64,000 nucleotides of DNA, from contig OZ024788.1 of assembly GCA_964017065.1 (NCBI GenBank), positions 3,798,887-3,862,886 on the forward strand. Direction: 5' to 3'. The position numbers were made by a program, and so were the translations under genes. Shown piece by piece: positions 11,442 through 23,393 of the stretch. The DNA comes from Haliclona indistincta (Eukaryota; Porifera; Demospongiae; Haplosclerida; Chalinidae). How positions within the stretch are numbered: the first letter of the stretch is position 1; each line of letters begins with the position of its first letter. The notes beneath the pieces are model-generated. The model made no database searches. It worked only from the letters and a program-made list of their open reading frames with translations, and was not told where the DNA came from.

Positions 11442-12019
11442 GGGACTACACGGCGAACTATAGAAACGGCTCGATTTGTGTGCTGTTTTTTCTGCCTCAC
11501 CATCTAGTACTTCACAGCGACCTTACCAACTGCTGGGCGGTCCTAGGGTGGAGCTAGAGGGCCGAGGGACCCAAATGTTTTACGACATAGTTTTTCTTTA
11601 ATTTAAAGGTAGCAACCAGGGTGGGTGGGAGGGGGGAGGGCGGGCAAGCGAAGCGGGTGAACCTTGCCTACCTCTGGCGCCACAAATGACCTTGCTGCGT
11701 TCTTAGCTGACCTCTGTAGCTCAATTCTTGTGCAAACCACGAAACTAATTAAATATTCGCGGCCTTGTGACTGACAGACTGAACACTTTACGCAAAAACG
11801 CATGCATACGTTTGCTCACCACGAGCCATTCAGTTCACAAATCCATTTTGGTGGGCGTGGCTTGTCCGCTCATTGAATAAAATTTTTACTCTTTCTACAG
11901 TGTTTGCTCCGCCCACAAGCAGATTTGTGAGTTTCTTTGATGATAACTGTCTTTGACCACGCTTTGTTTGCCCGAAGAAACTGAAATTTTCGTCATTCTG
12001 ATGTTCGACGTGTAGTCCC
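11442..12019. mobile_element. TTAA-type (piggyBac-like) MITE in MFS copy A intron
   Basis: TTAA at 11438-11441 and 12020-12023 flanks ends gggactacacg / cgtgtagtccc. Copy B has the empty site (gctttaaaattacgg at about 37828). TTAA duplication is the piggyBac hallmark. No transposase. The interior shares scattered similarity with 36535-37121. Confidence 0.87.
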
Positions 12020-13967
12020 TTAAGATTACGGAATACTGTGGCAGGTATGCTGTCAGCTGTTTGCAGTTTATCAATGTATTTTCTTTACGTTTTGTGTTGT
12101 AAGCAAAAATAAGCTTCTTGAAGAAAATGCAAAGGATGCCGCTTGGTCTGCATGGTAAAGAAAGGCCTTTCGGAGGGATTGATTAGAGGTTTTTTGACAT
12201 CTCTCTTCGTCTTTGTCTCTTTGAGCTACGTAGGGATGTGTACATGGATTTGCATGGTGTTGGAGATGCAATGTTTAGCTAGTTTATCACTTCAGGAAAA
12301 AGCAATTCAAAAACTCTCGTCAATCTGCAATCTGTACTGTTACTATGTACCTCCAAGCTTATAGTTGTCAAGCTGGTTACGATTTTGGGCCTGCCTTAGC
12401 ACCCGAACAGCATTAGGAACAGCTTAGATTATTGCTCTAAAAGAATTCCAAGTATCAGTACGTAGAGCAAGCTCCTCCACAGCCACACCCATCACAGCCA
12501 CACCCATCGCATCAGTATCCCATAACCTTAAAGATTGATGTGCAATGTCACAGAGCATGAATATTGTCGTACTTTAGTCATTATTGTCATGGTTTCCTAT
12601 CTTGCTGTATTCCTTGATCATAGGAATAAAACCACTGCAGCTGTTGAACATGATAGACCATCAACCGACTCACAAACTGATGAGAATACAGAGACACTTG
12701 TATCAGATCATGATGACCCAGGCAATGGTGACAATATGGTGTCAACCAAGAAGAGTGAAGCGAACAGGGACATTGAACGTGAAAGACTTATTAATGATTA
12801 CGACAGAGATGTGACAATATCAGTATCTATAGACTCAAGAGTACATCTGACTGATGTGGGGCTATACGGTGATAGTGAAAGAACTAACAAGAAATTGTCT
12901 AATTTAATGGTTCAGAGAACAGATGAGCAAGATCAAGTGATGACTGAAATTGAGTTAGATAGAATCGGTGATGACTCTGATCAAGATACTCTATTGGGTG
13001 GAGACGGTGACAAGACTCATACCAGTGCTAGCAGAGTAAGATCCCGGCTGATGAAGATGGCAAAAAGCCTTCGCTCTGGCTTTATCAAATCACTGAAGGA
13101 CCTCAAGTTTTTCATGAGGTACAGTTATTCTAATGTCATACATGTAGTGTTGATAAAGGAACCATTGATAAAGGACATTCTCATAATAGACCGAAGGAAG
13201 CCTGTATTTTTATAATTCAGCGTACAAAAAATAATTTTGAATTTGCTTGCCCGATGTTTAGAGTCAATTGTAGTGGAATACAAGTTCCTGAAGTGCTGAA
13301 GAATTAGAGGTCTTGCCGAGGTTTAGCTCGCATTTCGGCAATAGTGTGGCAAAAAATAAAAGGTGCCAGATTTTTTCGGAAGAAGTACAGTATATACAAC
13401 ATGTCCTTTATCCTCCAAAATTATTTATTAGTGATAAACCAAATATATGTAGCCGAATTTGTATGCTTCACTGCTTCACAGTGCCATTTTTCTCATCACA
13501 GTGACAGAACCACTAGATTGTCTGTGTTATCATATTGCGCCTTCTCGTCTGTGATTATCGCATTTGATGAGGTGTATCCACTCTGGTGTGCTACTGATAG
13601 ATATCATGGTGAGGTGTACAGCATATAATGATTATGTGTCTGTGTGCTTTTGTTGTTGTCATCATCTGCTATGCAAAGGTGGTCTTGGGTTTAGTCTCGG
13701 TCAGATTGGAATATCTCTCAGTGTCATTGGAGGTCTTCTGCTGCCGTTTTCATTCTTCATATTTCCACTAGTAAGTGCTCGGGGCAATACTTTTATGTCA
13801 AGCCTTTTCCCCATAGTTTGAGAAACTCATTGGTTCTATCAACACATTTCAATGTGGTGCTGTCGTGCTATTGTTCTTTATAGTTCTCACACCCAGTCTG
13901 CACTACTTTGAAAAGTGAGCCCTCCGCAAACTTCAGAATCACTTCACTTTTGATTTTATGTCATTCT

Positions 13968-14102
13968 CCTCTATCTCTCTCTCTCTCCTTCCCTCCCCTC
14001 TCTCTCTCTCCCTTCCTCCCTTCTCCCTCCCTCCCTCCCTCTCTCCCTCCCTCCCTCCCTCCCTCCCTCCCTCCCTCCCTCCCTCCCTCCCTCCCTCCCT
14101 CC

Positions 14103-14152
<50 letters not shown>

Positions 14153-14168
14153 CCTCCTCTCTCTCCAG
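13968..14168. repeat. (CCCT)n/(CT)n tract forming a 3' splice site
   Basis: About 200 nt of almost pure pyrimidine ending in ctctctctccag, the acceptor of MFS exon 14169. Equivalent tracts occur at 39784-39980 and 56727-56773 in front of the same exon in the paralogs. The serine/proline-leucine frames across it are low-complexity artefacts. Confidence 0.9.
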
Positions 14169-15070
14169 TGTGTATCTGTTATGGTCTTTCTTGATCATTG
14201 TTCTGATGATGCTACGGTTGTCAGGAACTATTTGTTTTGGATCTCTCTTCCTCTTTATCAATAACTCTGTCACGTTTGATAAGCTCGGAGCAGTCAATGG
14301 ACTAGGGACCACACTCACTGCATTGTTCAGGTGACTCAGAGATAGGTATTTATAATAAACAAAAATGACAGTTATTGTATTGTAGGAAAATATTTTTGAT
14401 GAATTACCGATTCTGTTCGTGAAAAATTTTACGGCAATGTCCAGCAAATGTCTCGTTTTTGTGCATTTTCAAATTTTATTTTTCTCTCAAAAAATTTCTT
14501 CTCTCGAAAAATTTATTGCTATACGGTAGACCAAGTAGTTTGAGCTATGATTTAGCGGTTTGGGTATAGCCATAAAAAATATTTGCTGTGTTTAATTTAT
14601 TTTGTGGATATTTCCCAATTAAAGTGGCGGGTACCCTTTTCTCAGTAATTATTCATGAGTTTTTCTACAAAAATAATAATTATACAAACACTGTGTCATG
14701 ATGCAACGTTGTGAAGATGATTAATTGAGACGCCAAAGACAGTAATTCTAATGATATATTATACAAAGTAGATTGGTGGCAGCAACCAAAACGCGCATCA
14801 TCAATAATATTTTCTGAGTTTCTGCGTCAACTTTGGTCTCAGCCTTAGCAAAGAAACGTAAACAAATCCCACCATCCGATCCAGCAGAGTGCCATTAAGA
14901 GTCTGTAGGTGTCCTGGTAAGCTAGCACAGAGAAATGAGTCCGTATGTAAATAATCCAGGCGACTACTCGTCTTCTTCGAGCCATAACTCAACTTTTCTG
15001 ACAAGCTTTTTACCCTTATGCATTGCCCACGATTTCGTACAACCGGGAAAACAAGGTCATAACGTCCGCT

Positions 15071-16384
15071 GAGTATTCAGGAAGGCTTTTGATTCTGTTG
15101 ACCACAACATCCTTCTGTGCAAGCTCCATTCTTTAGGTATTGATGGCCTACTGTTCAGCTGGTTTGAGGCTTACCTTGAAGATAGACGTCAATTTGTTTC
15201 TGTCAATGGTCATCACTCAGATCTTCTTCCTGTGACTTCCGGTGTGCCTCAAGGTAGCATTCTTGGGCCACTCTTATTTCTGATTTACATCAATGATTTG
15301 CCTGATCACATTGACCATGTGCTGCCTCTACTTTTTGCAGATGACACCAAATGTCTTAGTTCTGTATACACTGATGCATCTAATATCTCTTCTACCTCTG
15401 TTCTTGATCTTCAACTTGACCTAGACTCACTTTCTCTTTGGAGTCTTACTAATAGACTAGCCTTTAACGTTGCCAAAAGTGCTATGTTGAGCTTCCCTTG
15501 TGGTTCAGTCCCTCCTCCTCATTTTGTCAGTGGTGTTGAGATCCCTTTTGTTTCATCCACTCGTGATCTCGGTGTGCTCATCTCCAGCTCTCTGTCATGG
15601 TCTGACCATATTAACTATATTACATCCAAAGCATACAAGATGTTAGGCCTGGTTCGCAGGAGTTTTAGCAACCAACTCCCTGTTGCCGTTAAAAAGTCAT
15701 TGTACCTTTCCTTTGTCAGGTCACATTTGCTGTATTGTTCCGTGATATGGAGGCCACACCTTGTCAAAGATATTCTTCTCCTTGAAAATATTCAAAGAAG
15801 AGCAACAAAGTATATTTTGAACGACTTTAGCTCAGACTACAAATCTAGACTATTGTCTTTGAATCTTTTACCATTATCTATGGTCTTAGAGCTAAGTGAC
15901 ATTATATTTTTCTTAAAATCTTTCCGTTCTCCCTCTTCTGCATTTAACATCATGGACTATGTCAGTTTCTGTGATTCGTTAAACACGCGCTCTTCATCAA
16001 GCCATAAACTTAGACATTCTCGTTCTTCCTCTACTCTCTCCTCTCATTTTTATTTTAGAAGACTACCTCGGATATGGAACCGTCTTCCTGTCTTCGATAT
16101 TCTAAACCAGTCTTTATCAGTCGTTATTCCTCAAATCAAATCTTATTTTTGGACTCATTTCGTCGAATATTTTGACACAAACTACACCTGTTCTTGGCAC
16201 ATTTCATGTCCTTGTTCTAAATGCATTACTTCTTTTTCTAATTTTTTACTTCCTAACTTTACCAGGCAGTCTCACTTTGCGTGAGGCTGACCCTCAGCAT
16301 TATTCATAACTATTATATCATTCACTTTGCTCACTACTATGCTGTAATGCTGTAAAGCCAGAAATAATAATAATAATAATAATA
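15071..16384 (+). mobile_element. 5'-truncated CR1/Jockey-like LINE in MFS intron
   Basis: Inserted between direct repeats ataacgtccgct (15059-15070) and ataacgttcact (16385-16396). Starts abruptly at RT motif A (FRKAFDSVDHN) and ends in an AAT microsatellite tail, as expected for target-primed reverse transcription with 5' truncation. Copy B has the empty site near 40610-40640. Confidence 0.88.
15073..16284 (+). CDS. LINE reverse transcriptase, C-terminal part
   Basis: An open frame of ~403 codons with no native start. Motifs in order: FRKAFDSVDHN (A), TSGVPQGSILGPLLFLIYIN (B), LLFADDTK (C, the FADD form of the catalytic box), the region around LAFNVAKSAML, LGVLISSSLSWSDHI, then the thumb with LLENIQRRATKYIL. 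A C-terminal cysteine-histidine cluster (CSWHISCPCSKC) follows. The endonuclease and N-terminal fingers are missing. The frame itself is unbroken, suggesting a fairly recent insertion. Confidence 0.87.
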   Translation, partial: VFRKAFDSVDHNILLCKLHSLGIDGLLFSWFEAYLEDRRQFVSVNGHHSDLLPVTSGVPQGSILGPLLFLIYINDLPDHIDHVLPLLFADDTKCLSSVYTDASNISSTSVLDLQLDLDSLSLWSLTNRLAFNVAKSAMLSFPCGSVPPPHFVSGVEIPFVSSTRDLGVLISSSLSWSDHINYITSKAYKMLGLVRRSFSNQLPVAVKKSLYLSFVRSHLLYCSVIWRPHLVKDILLLENIQRRATKYILNDFSSDYKSRLLSLNLLPLSMVLELSDIIFFLKSFRSPSSAFNIMDYVSFCDSLNTRSSSSHKLRHSRSSSTLSSHFYFRRLPRIWNRLPVFDILNQSLSVVIPQIKSYFWTHFVEYFDTNYTCSWHISCPCSKCITSFSNFLLPNFTRQSHFA

Positions 16385-16980
16385 ATAACGTTCACTAACT
16401 TTGACGAAGAAACTGTTCACAAGAAAGCCGCCATTTACCGAGAGGAGCTCCACACCCATACAGCTCTGTTGTGGTCGCCGCATAACGATATGATATTCAC
16501 AGTGTGCAATTTATGCACATAATTATTTTGCGCAGCGAATGGCTTTAAGGTTTAAATTGCCATGTCCAGACATGTTTTGTGGTGGCAGTAAGTACGCAAT
16601 CCAACCCACCATCAAAAAATTATTTGTTTTCTCTCTGCAGGACAGTAGCTCCAGTGTTTGCTGGTAGTGTCTACTCTGTCTCACTGACTAGTGGTCTCGG
16701 CTTTCCTCTGAACTACAATCTCATCTTTATCATATTTGGTATCATCATGCTGGTAGTGATGGTGATGGTGGCTTGCCTGCCCCAGACCATCAACAAGCAG
16801 AAAGTAGTGAACAATGATGAAGATATCGTCAGTAGAGAAACAGAAGAACACGAGTTAGTAAACCAGAGACGAGAACAGCAACACTCATCAGTGACGACAT
16901 CACATGATCATGATAAAGTTTAGAAGTAATCAATAACAAAAATTATGAAAAAAAGTTTATTTATGAATGAGAAAATCAAC

Positions 16981-17045
16981 ATTGATGTACATGTGCAACG
17001 TCAGCAAAATTGTTGAGATTTTTCTAGCTAGTACTGGTTCATTAT
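16981..17045 (-). pseudogene. Ubl-DD gene 3'-end remnant
   Basis: The strip gatgtacatgtgcaacgtca...ctagctagtactggttcatta matches, in antisense, the terminal Death-domain codons and 3' flank of the Ubl-DD genes. It lies ~60 bp after the MFS copy A stop, the same convergent layout as at 41161/41239. Confidence 0.75.
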
Positions 17046-17119
17046 CATAAATAAATTATTAGGTGGAGCTCTAGTCTAGTCTTCTCAGTTTTACTGAAAG
17101 TATACTATAATACTATCTT

Positions 17120-18860
17120 AATGAACGCATTTCACAAACCCTCGGCGTCTATACGCTCCATAGACCATAGTTGGGGATTGCAGCAGGAGTTTACCACTAG
17201 TGCCAACCTGCAGCTTAGCTTATAGGCTGTAGCTATAATTATTGAACTGCACTGCTAACTAGTTATGGCTTTCAGAAGGAGCTTTGCAGGCTTGCAGCTA
17301 AAGCCAACCTGCTTACTATTGAAACTGTACTGGTAAACAGAAGACAGCAAAGTGCTGACCACAAGGACAAGGTGTGTCAAGTGGACGTGACCGTGAACAC
17401 GAGTAGGTAGCCATTGCTCTTGGCTTTGATAGGCTTTTTCTGGAGATGTCTACACACCCCCAGAGCTGTCCTACAGTTTAGATGGAATCTACAAGTACCT
17501 AGGTAGTCAAATATGGGCGCTTTTGTCGTCAGAGAGGTCAAAGACGGCCGTCAAGGTGAGTCAGCCATACATAACTCGAGAACGAAAGCACTTTAGCAAA
17601 ATCCACGAGTCAGATTGCAAGCCATTGTCATGCTAAGCCTGTTCGTACCTTTACCGAGTTTCAGAAGTGAGCGATGGTCTCTGCAGCTCATTGGACAGAC
17701 AGAATGAACGAATGAACGAATTTCACGAACCCTCGGCGTTTTGCAAATATTGTAGAGTTAGCACTAAGCTCCCTAGTTAAGGATTGCAGCAGGAGTTTGC
17801 AGCTAGTGCCAACCTGCTTAGCTTATATGCTGTAGCTATATTGAAACTACTTCTGTAAAAAAGATTTCACAAACCCTTGGCGTGTTGCACATTGTAGAGT
17901 TAGCTCCTAGTTATGGCTTTCAGAAGGAGCTTTGCAGCTAAAGCCAACCTGCTTGCTATTGAAACTGTACTGGTAAACAGAAGACAGCAAAGTGCTGACC
18001 ACAAGGACAAGGTGTGTCAAGTGGGCGTGACCATGAACCGAGTAGGTACGTAGCCATTGCTCTTGGCTTTGATAGGCTTTTTCTTGACATGTCTACGCAC
18101 CCCCAGAGCTGTCCTGAAGTTTAGATGGAATCTACAAGTACTTAGGTAGTCAACTATGGGCACGTTTGTCGTCAGAGAGGTCCAAGATGGCCGTCAAGGT
18201 GAGCCAGCCATACATAACTCGAGAACGAAAGCACTTTAGCAAAATCCACGAGTCACATTGCAAGCCATTGCCATGCTAAGCCTGTTTATACCTTTACCGA
18301 GTTTCAGAAGTGAGCGATGGTCTCTGCAGCTCGATGGACAGAACGAACGAATGAACGAATGAACAGATTTCACGAAACCCTCGGCGTGTTGCACATTGTA
18401 GAGTTAGCTCCTTAGTTATGGTTTGCAGAAGGAGCTTTGCAGCTAAAGCCAACCTGCTTGCTATTGAAACTGCACTGCTAACCAGAAGACAGCAAAGTGC
18501 TGACCACAACCGAGACAAGGTGTGTCAAGTGGGCGTGACCGTGAACACGAGTAGCTTGGTAGCCATTGCTCTTGGCTTTGATAGGCTTTTTCTTGAGATG
18601 TCTACGCACCCCCAGAGCTGTCCTAAGGTTTAGATGGAATCTACAAGTACCTAGGTAGCCAACTATGGGCGCTTTTGTCGTCAGAGAGGTCAAAGACGGC
18701 CGTCAAGGTGAGCCAGCCATAACTCGAGAACGAAACCACTTTAGCAAAATCCACGAGTCAGATTGCAAGCCATTGTCGTGCTAAGCCTGTTCATACCCTT
18801 ACCGAGTTTCAGAAGTGAGCGATGGTCTCTGTAGCTCGATGGACAGAATGAACGAATGAC
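17120..18860. repeat. Tandem array, ~510-bp units (three copies)
   Basis: The marker tttagatggaatctacaagt occurs near 17478, 18120 and 18630, and cagaagacagcaaagtgctg near 17338, 17978 and 18484. The spacing differs because the first unit carries an extra ~130-bp subrepeat (17716-17900). No conserved reading frame. Confidence 0.85.
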
Positions 18861-18867
18861 AAACTGA

Positions 18868-18995
18868 GTACCGTAACCCTCGCGCATGCGCCGAGGGTTA
18901 ATGAATGACAAACCAAGTACCGTAACCCTCGCGCATGCGCCGAGGGTTAATGACAGAGCAAGTACCGTAACCCTCGCGCATGCGCCGAGGGTTAA
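18868..18995. repeat. Three tandem hairpin units
   Basis: Three units of ~45-50 bp, each containing aaccctcg-cgcatgcg-ccgagggtt, a 25-nt near-perfect palindrome, separated by gacaaac/gacagagc spacers. They abut the block shared with 27511-27880. Confidence 0.88.
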
Positions 18996-19325
18996 AAATC
19001 AGTTTGTGCATTGTTGTAGTATTGCATCTGGTGGCTAAGTTTACAAGAAATTATTCAAAATGCAACTACACCATGTATTTGTGGGTGGACTCAAAATATG
19101 TTCCAGTTATGTATACAGTTGCTACTGTCAATTCCACTACTCTTAATAGCAGTCCGGCACTGCAGTCACTCTACTGATTTACCGATCGCTCGGGCTATCA
19201 TTTTCCACAAGCCAGTGACACCCATCACCTTACAGCCATACCAGTTCTACTACGGCCAGGATTCTGATACTCACCAACAGCTACATGAATGTGTGCATTG
19301 ACATACAGCAGACTTCGAAGGACAA
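18996..19325. repeat. Block 1 leader, duplicated at 27511-27880
   Basis: Closely matches 27511-27880 with small indels. It is the left edge of a multi-gene segmental duplication (block 1 vs block 2). No frame is preserved between the two copies, so it is probably 5' flank of the membrane-protein gene. Confidence 0.8.
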
Positions 19326-19570
19326 ACTGTCTTGTCTAATTGTTTGCAAGGTCCTGATGCATAGATGATCGCTCTCCAAAGCACGCAAATGAACACAGCT
19401 TGCTTGTGCGTACTGGCGACAGCCACTATAGCTACTGTCTACATAATAGTGAGGAATGGCAACAACTTGTGCAAAAGAAACTTGTCGTTTCTAGGAGTTT
19501 ACATTTGACCCCGACCGGATATGGGACTCGTGCAAAGCGTACATGATGTCACATTACGTGAGCTATGTAA

Positions 19571-19972
19571 ATGGCTGCTCAGGAACATGCTGTAGAAAAG
19601 CCATTATTTGCTAACTTTGGCTTTACCATTTACAGAAAAGATATTGAAAATGCTGTTTCATTTTCCATCGCTCACCCTTGGGTCACTAGTGCTGTGGCTG
19701 CAGTCTTTGTCTGTGTGACCATCCTTGCTATCATGGTGACTGCTGGTATGATCAAGTCTAATGATGTATTCTACATCATTTTAGTGCCAGTTGCTGTGGC
19801 AGGTATAATCTTTCTAACAGTTGCTCTTGTGATGTACATAAAAGTCACAGCTGTTGTGCTAGTGTGTATCCTTGTTGGTGTTATGCTAGGTAGGGCAACA
19901 GTGACACAAAAGCCGTCTGACAAGCCAGAAAGTGCTGCTACTTCACCCTCAGGCTCATTTCGAATGCTGTAA
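19571..19972 (+). pseudogene. Small multi-pass membrane protein, truncated paralog
   Basis: Encodes 133 aa from an ATG that is aligned with its paralog at 29621. Residues 1-~108 are highly similar, with hydrophobic segments at about 36-60, 67-87 and 88-108. After SAATSPS the two diverge. This copy has lost the ~130-residue C-terminal domain and reads straight into antisense Ubl sequence, ending GSFRML. A deletion joined the two convergent genes. It could still make a membrane peptide. Family not recognised. Confidence 0.7.
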
Positions 19973-20218
19973 TCGAGCAAAGTGAGACTGTTCTCAACCT
20001 GTTTACCAACAAACACAAGGCAAGGCCTGTCCATTAAACGCAATGCTCTGCTGGACAGGTAGAATATTCTCCATGCCAGTGATCTTCTGCTTCACAATCA
20101 TAATAGAATCAGCTGAATCAACCTCAAGAGTGAGGGTTTTAGAGGTAGTAATCTTGGTAAAAATCAGACAACTTTTTAGACTGTGATTAGACATGAAACA
20201 TTGACGAACCCCACTCAA
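19960..20218 (-). pseudogene. Single Ubl-domain fragment, block 1
   Basis: Minus-strand reading frame (ATG near 20218) with TSKTLTLEVDSADSI, a ubiquitin-like beta hairpin and helix entry, then IVKQKI. It decays after ENILPVQQ. Paralogous to 30469-30720. A short leader resembling (G)GARQ is shared with the N-terminus at 35303. Confidence 0.7.
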
Positions 20219-20483
20219 CGACTACTGCAGGAGGTCAACCACGCCCACTATTACAGTTCCATGTATAGTACCAGGGTATTTGGAGGTAGCTGCTGTTGCA
20301 AGCTCATGTTCATTCGAAAGGAAAACGACACACAACAATGTCACAGTACTGTACAACTGTGATGGTTCGTACAACGTCCTTGATCCCTGCGTCCTGGAAC
20401 ACTCTGAATGAACAATTAATTCAAAGAAATAACTTTTCTAATGGGCGGGTAGGTGGAAGTCAGAGAAGTGACGATGCACAACA

Positions 20484-20617
20484 TCAACAAGCAGAAAGTA
20501 GTGAACAATGATGAAGATATTGTCAGTGGAGAAACAGAAGAACACCAGTTAGTAAACCAGAGACTAGAACAGAAACACTTATCCGTGACGACATCACATG
20601 ATCATGATAAAGTTTAA
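20484..20617 (+). pseudogene. MFS last-exon tail fragment
   Basis: Encodes only the acidic cytoplasmic tail (INKQKVVNNDEDI...SHDHDKV) and the stop. The preceding membrane segment is missing; the upstream sequence belongs to the block 1/2 duplication. It is followed ~200 bp later by the convergent Ubl-DD 1 gene. Confidence 0.82.
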
Positions 20618-21882
20618 AAACAAATTATAAAATTTTTTTTTATATTGTAGCACTAAGATGTAGGGGAAAAAATTACATTAATAAAAAAACACATAATGAA
20701 AAGAAAAAACTGCAGATAAAGCTACACGTAATAGACTAACTAACTAATAAGGAAAAAATAATTATAATTAAATTTTATAATTAGTAATGAGAAAATATAT
20801 GACACAGCTACAACGTCAGCAAAATTGTTGTAAGATTTTCCTAGCTAGTACTGGTTCATTAACAGAGGGTGACTGCAACACTTTGACAACGGTGTCCCAA
20901 CAGAATGGTCGCTGAGGGGTGGGGTTCTTTTGCCAGTGATCAAATACTTTCGCAAAGCAAAGGCGTAAATTTCCTTGTGTCTCTCTTTCTCGACAGTAGT
21001 AATGGTCGACATTGGTAGATCTAGTTCGATCCCCATATCTTGCCACTTGTCAGGAATGGCCGACGATACGTTTGCCTGAAAAAGACGTAATGACAGCTCT
21101 TGCAATTGTTGTTTTGCAAGACTATGCAAATCAAGTGAATGTGCGAGAGTGGATTCTTGGCAGTTTTTGCTGAAAGGGTCATATTTTATAGCTAAGGTGC
21201 CAGTTGGTAGTTGCATAGCAAATCTCGTCTTTTCATTGATATGGCACGTTGCTACTCTTTGTTTGCCAGAAGTAGTGACTGAGATTTGAAAGGTGTCTTC
21301 CTCACAAACAGCAAGCATTATTGTGGATTGATGAGTAATCTTGTAGTAACTTAGGCATTGTCCATCTTCAAGGTTTTTTCCTGTATATGTCAGTAGCTGC
21401 TGGCCAGGCGGAATCCTTTCTATATCGTGGATCATTTGCTTGAGACACTCAATAGATTTAGCTGGATCGATGTTAACAGTAACCGTTTTCTCAGAGGGTG
21501 TCTTGATGAAGATCTGTAGGACTGATGCTATGCTCGCTTGAATGTGACGGGATTGCTGTAGTTGTACAGCATAAGAACTGGGAAGTTGAACTTCAGCAGC
21601 AAGCTTCACTCCTACTCCTTGAGGGACTCTTGTGATGATTTGATCATCAACGATTGTGACAGAGATTTGAAAAGATATTCTAAGCTTTAATATGGCTAAA
21701 TTACCGACACAAAAGGTACATAGAGAGCAATCATCTCCAAGCTCTATTCCTTTGTATGTGAGTATCTGCTGGTTAGCCGGTAAAATTCCCTCTTTCTCAT
21801 GGATCTTATCTTTAACTTTTGCAATAGTGTCGGTCTTTCTGAAATCATGTGACAATAAGTCATTAGAGGTCTCCACAGCAAT

Positions 21883-22262
21883 ATTAGGGAGGCACGGTAG
21901 TGCCTCCCTATGTAGGGATGGCCAAGAAAACAAAATGGCGGCTACATACATGTATTAGCGTTCAAACGCTGATATTACACCTGGTGATGAATTTTATTCG
22001 TCCAAAGACACTTAGATCTGCTTTCTAGCGTTGCCCCATCTTACAGCAGCAAGAAGATTGCTCGAAATTGTAAATAAAGTGATGAACCTGGAAACGGTGA
22101 AAATCGTGTTTCGTCATCTTCGTTTTCTTCTTTCTTCTTTCTTCTTTCTTCCACTCGCCTAGCACCTTTATGTGAGCAGTGCCGAGACCAAAACACCCAC
22201 AAACAGTCGTGAAATTCTTCTGGCATGTGCCTTTTGAACTTAGTTTTCAGCGAAACGTCGAT
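21883..22262. repeat. Dispersed ~0.4-kb repeat inside Ubl-DD 1
   Basis: Begins ttagggaggcacggtagtgc and matches 61617-61995. It interrupts the Ubl4-Ubl5 region of copy 1. Contains a TTC-rich tract (22127-22152) and no supported gene. Confidence 0.82.
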
Positions 22263-23040
22263 ACTGGTCAGGCTGAATTCCCACCTTGTACTGAATTTTT
22301 TGTTTGACATTCTCAATGGTGTCAGCTGGATCAACCTCAAGAGTGATTGTCTTGCCAGTAAGGGTCATGACATAAATCTGTATACCACCTCTCAGACGAA
22401 GAACAAGATGGATAGTCGATTCCTTCGGAATGTTGTAATAACCTAGGGTAAGACGATCTTGAAGCTGCTTGCCAGCATAGACAAGATACTGCTGGTCAGG
22501 TGGAATCCCATGCTTTTCCTGGAACATCTGCTTGACATATTCAATGGAGTCAGCCGAGACGGCAGCCTCGAGTGTGAGTGTCTTACCGGTAAGCGTTTTA
22601 ACATAAATTCTAATGGGATTTCTTTCGTAAGGAGCGAGGTGAACAGTTGACTTACTTTGAATATTGTAGTATCTCAAGGTATTATCATCCTCAAGCTGCA
22701 TGGCAGCATAGACAAGAGGTAGGTGAGGTGGAAGTAAATCTTTGAGATGCTGCTTAACATTCTTGATTGACTGATCTGGCTGAACCTCAAGAGTAACAGT
22801 GTCGCCGTCAGGCGTTTCAACAAAAATGTGCATTTGACTCTTTAGACGTATACTGTAGTACAAGGTGAAGCATCGGAGTGGAGTCTTTATGATGAATGTT
22901 ATAATCACTCAAGATACGCTTGTCTTCAAGATGCTGCTCAGCAAAGATGAGGCGCTGCTGGTCAGGTGGTATCCCGATCTGGTCCTGAAGCTTTTGTTTG
23001 ACATTCTCGATGGAGTCTTCTGAAGTATTAACAGTAAGAG

Positions 23041-23393
23041 TTTTTTTTTTTTTTTTTTATAACAATTTAGCAAGTTGCATGGACACACAGAAAAGCAATT
23101 TAATTATGCTAATACAAAGGCGTGCACCCAAAAGAGGGAATAGGAAAAAAAAGAAAAAAATTATTTAGGTTTAGGTTTAGTTAAGTTCTTAAATGACGAA
23201 AAGGTAGAAACACTTACAACATCATAATTAAGATTATTCCAGGCTTTACAATTAGAAGGAAAAAAGGATGCAGAAAAAGAATTAGTCTTAGACTGATGAT
23301 CAAGAAGGGTGAGAGGATGCAGGTGTCTTGAAGAATAAGGGATCGTCCTTAACTCAACAGGTGCATTGGGGAAGTTAATGCTATTACAGTTAG
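23041..23393 (-). mobile_element. 5'-truncated LINE fragment in Ubl1
   Basis: An 18-nt T run at 23041 is the poly-A tail in antisense. The minus strand encodes the end of a LINE ORF2 (SSRHLHPLTLL, then SFFPSNCKAWNNL, stop TAA at 23161-23163). The flanks attaacagtaaga and attacagttagc resemble an imperfect target duplication. It separates the Ubl-DD 1 start codon from Ubl1. Confidence 0.8.

Larger units (their letters stand above)
10488..16923 (+). pseudogene. MFS transporter copy A (ZIFL/TetA-like), damaged
   Basis: Exons follow GT-AG rules and phase: 10488-~10550 (first helix, frameshifted against copy B), 10717-10761, 10831-11106, 11264-11390, 12624-13118, 13502-13608, 13679-13770, 13817-13914, 14169-14330, 16641-16923. 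The loop 2-3 MFS signature is YIWGSIADSKGRKPVL; later pieces include ALSGAIADPVGQY and SLPCIVSG, then a ~165-residue hydrophilic central loop (12624-13118). The C-terminal half ends LPQTINKQK and an acidic tail (...SHDHDKV). The family exports small molecules or ions by proton antiport at a membrane. Exon 10831-11106 has lost ~14 codons plus an intron relative to copy B and runs into TGA near 10979. Its 3' end faces a Ubl-DD remnant. Confidence 0.8.

Noticed and set aside
12071..12364. Frames conserved between 12143-12364 and 37953-38219
   Set aside because: Conservation is explained by duplication of the MFS intron; the overlapping antisense frame is equally conserved.
13958..14447. Ser/Pro/Leu-rich and Glu/Arg/Gly-rich frames over the (CCCT)n tract
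   Set aside because: Frames are a by-product of simple repeats; the region is an intron ending at an MFS acceptor. The same applies to 39743-40262.
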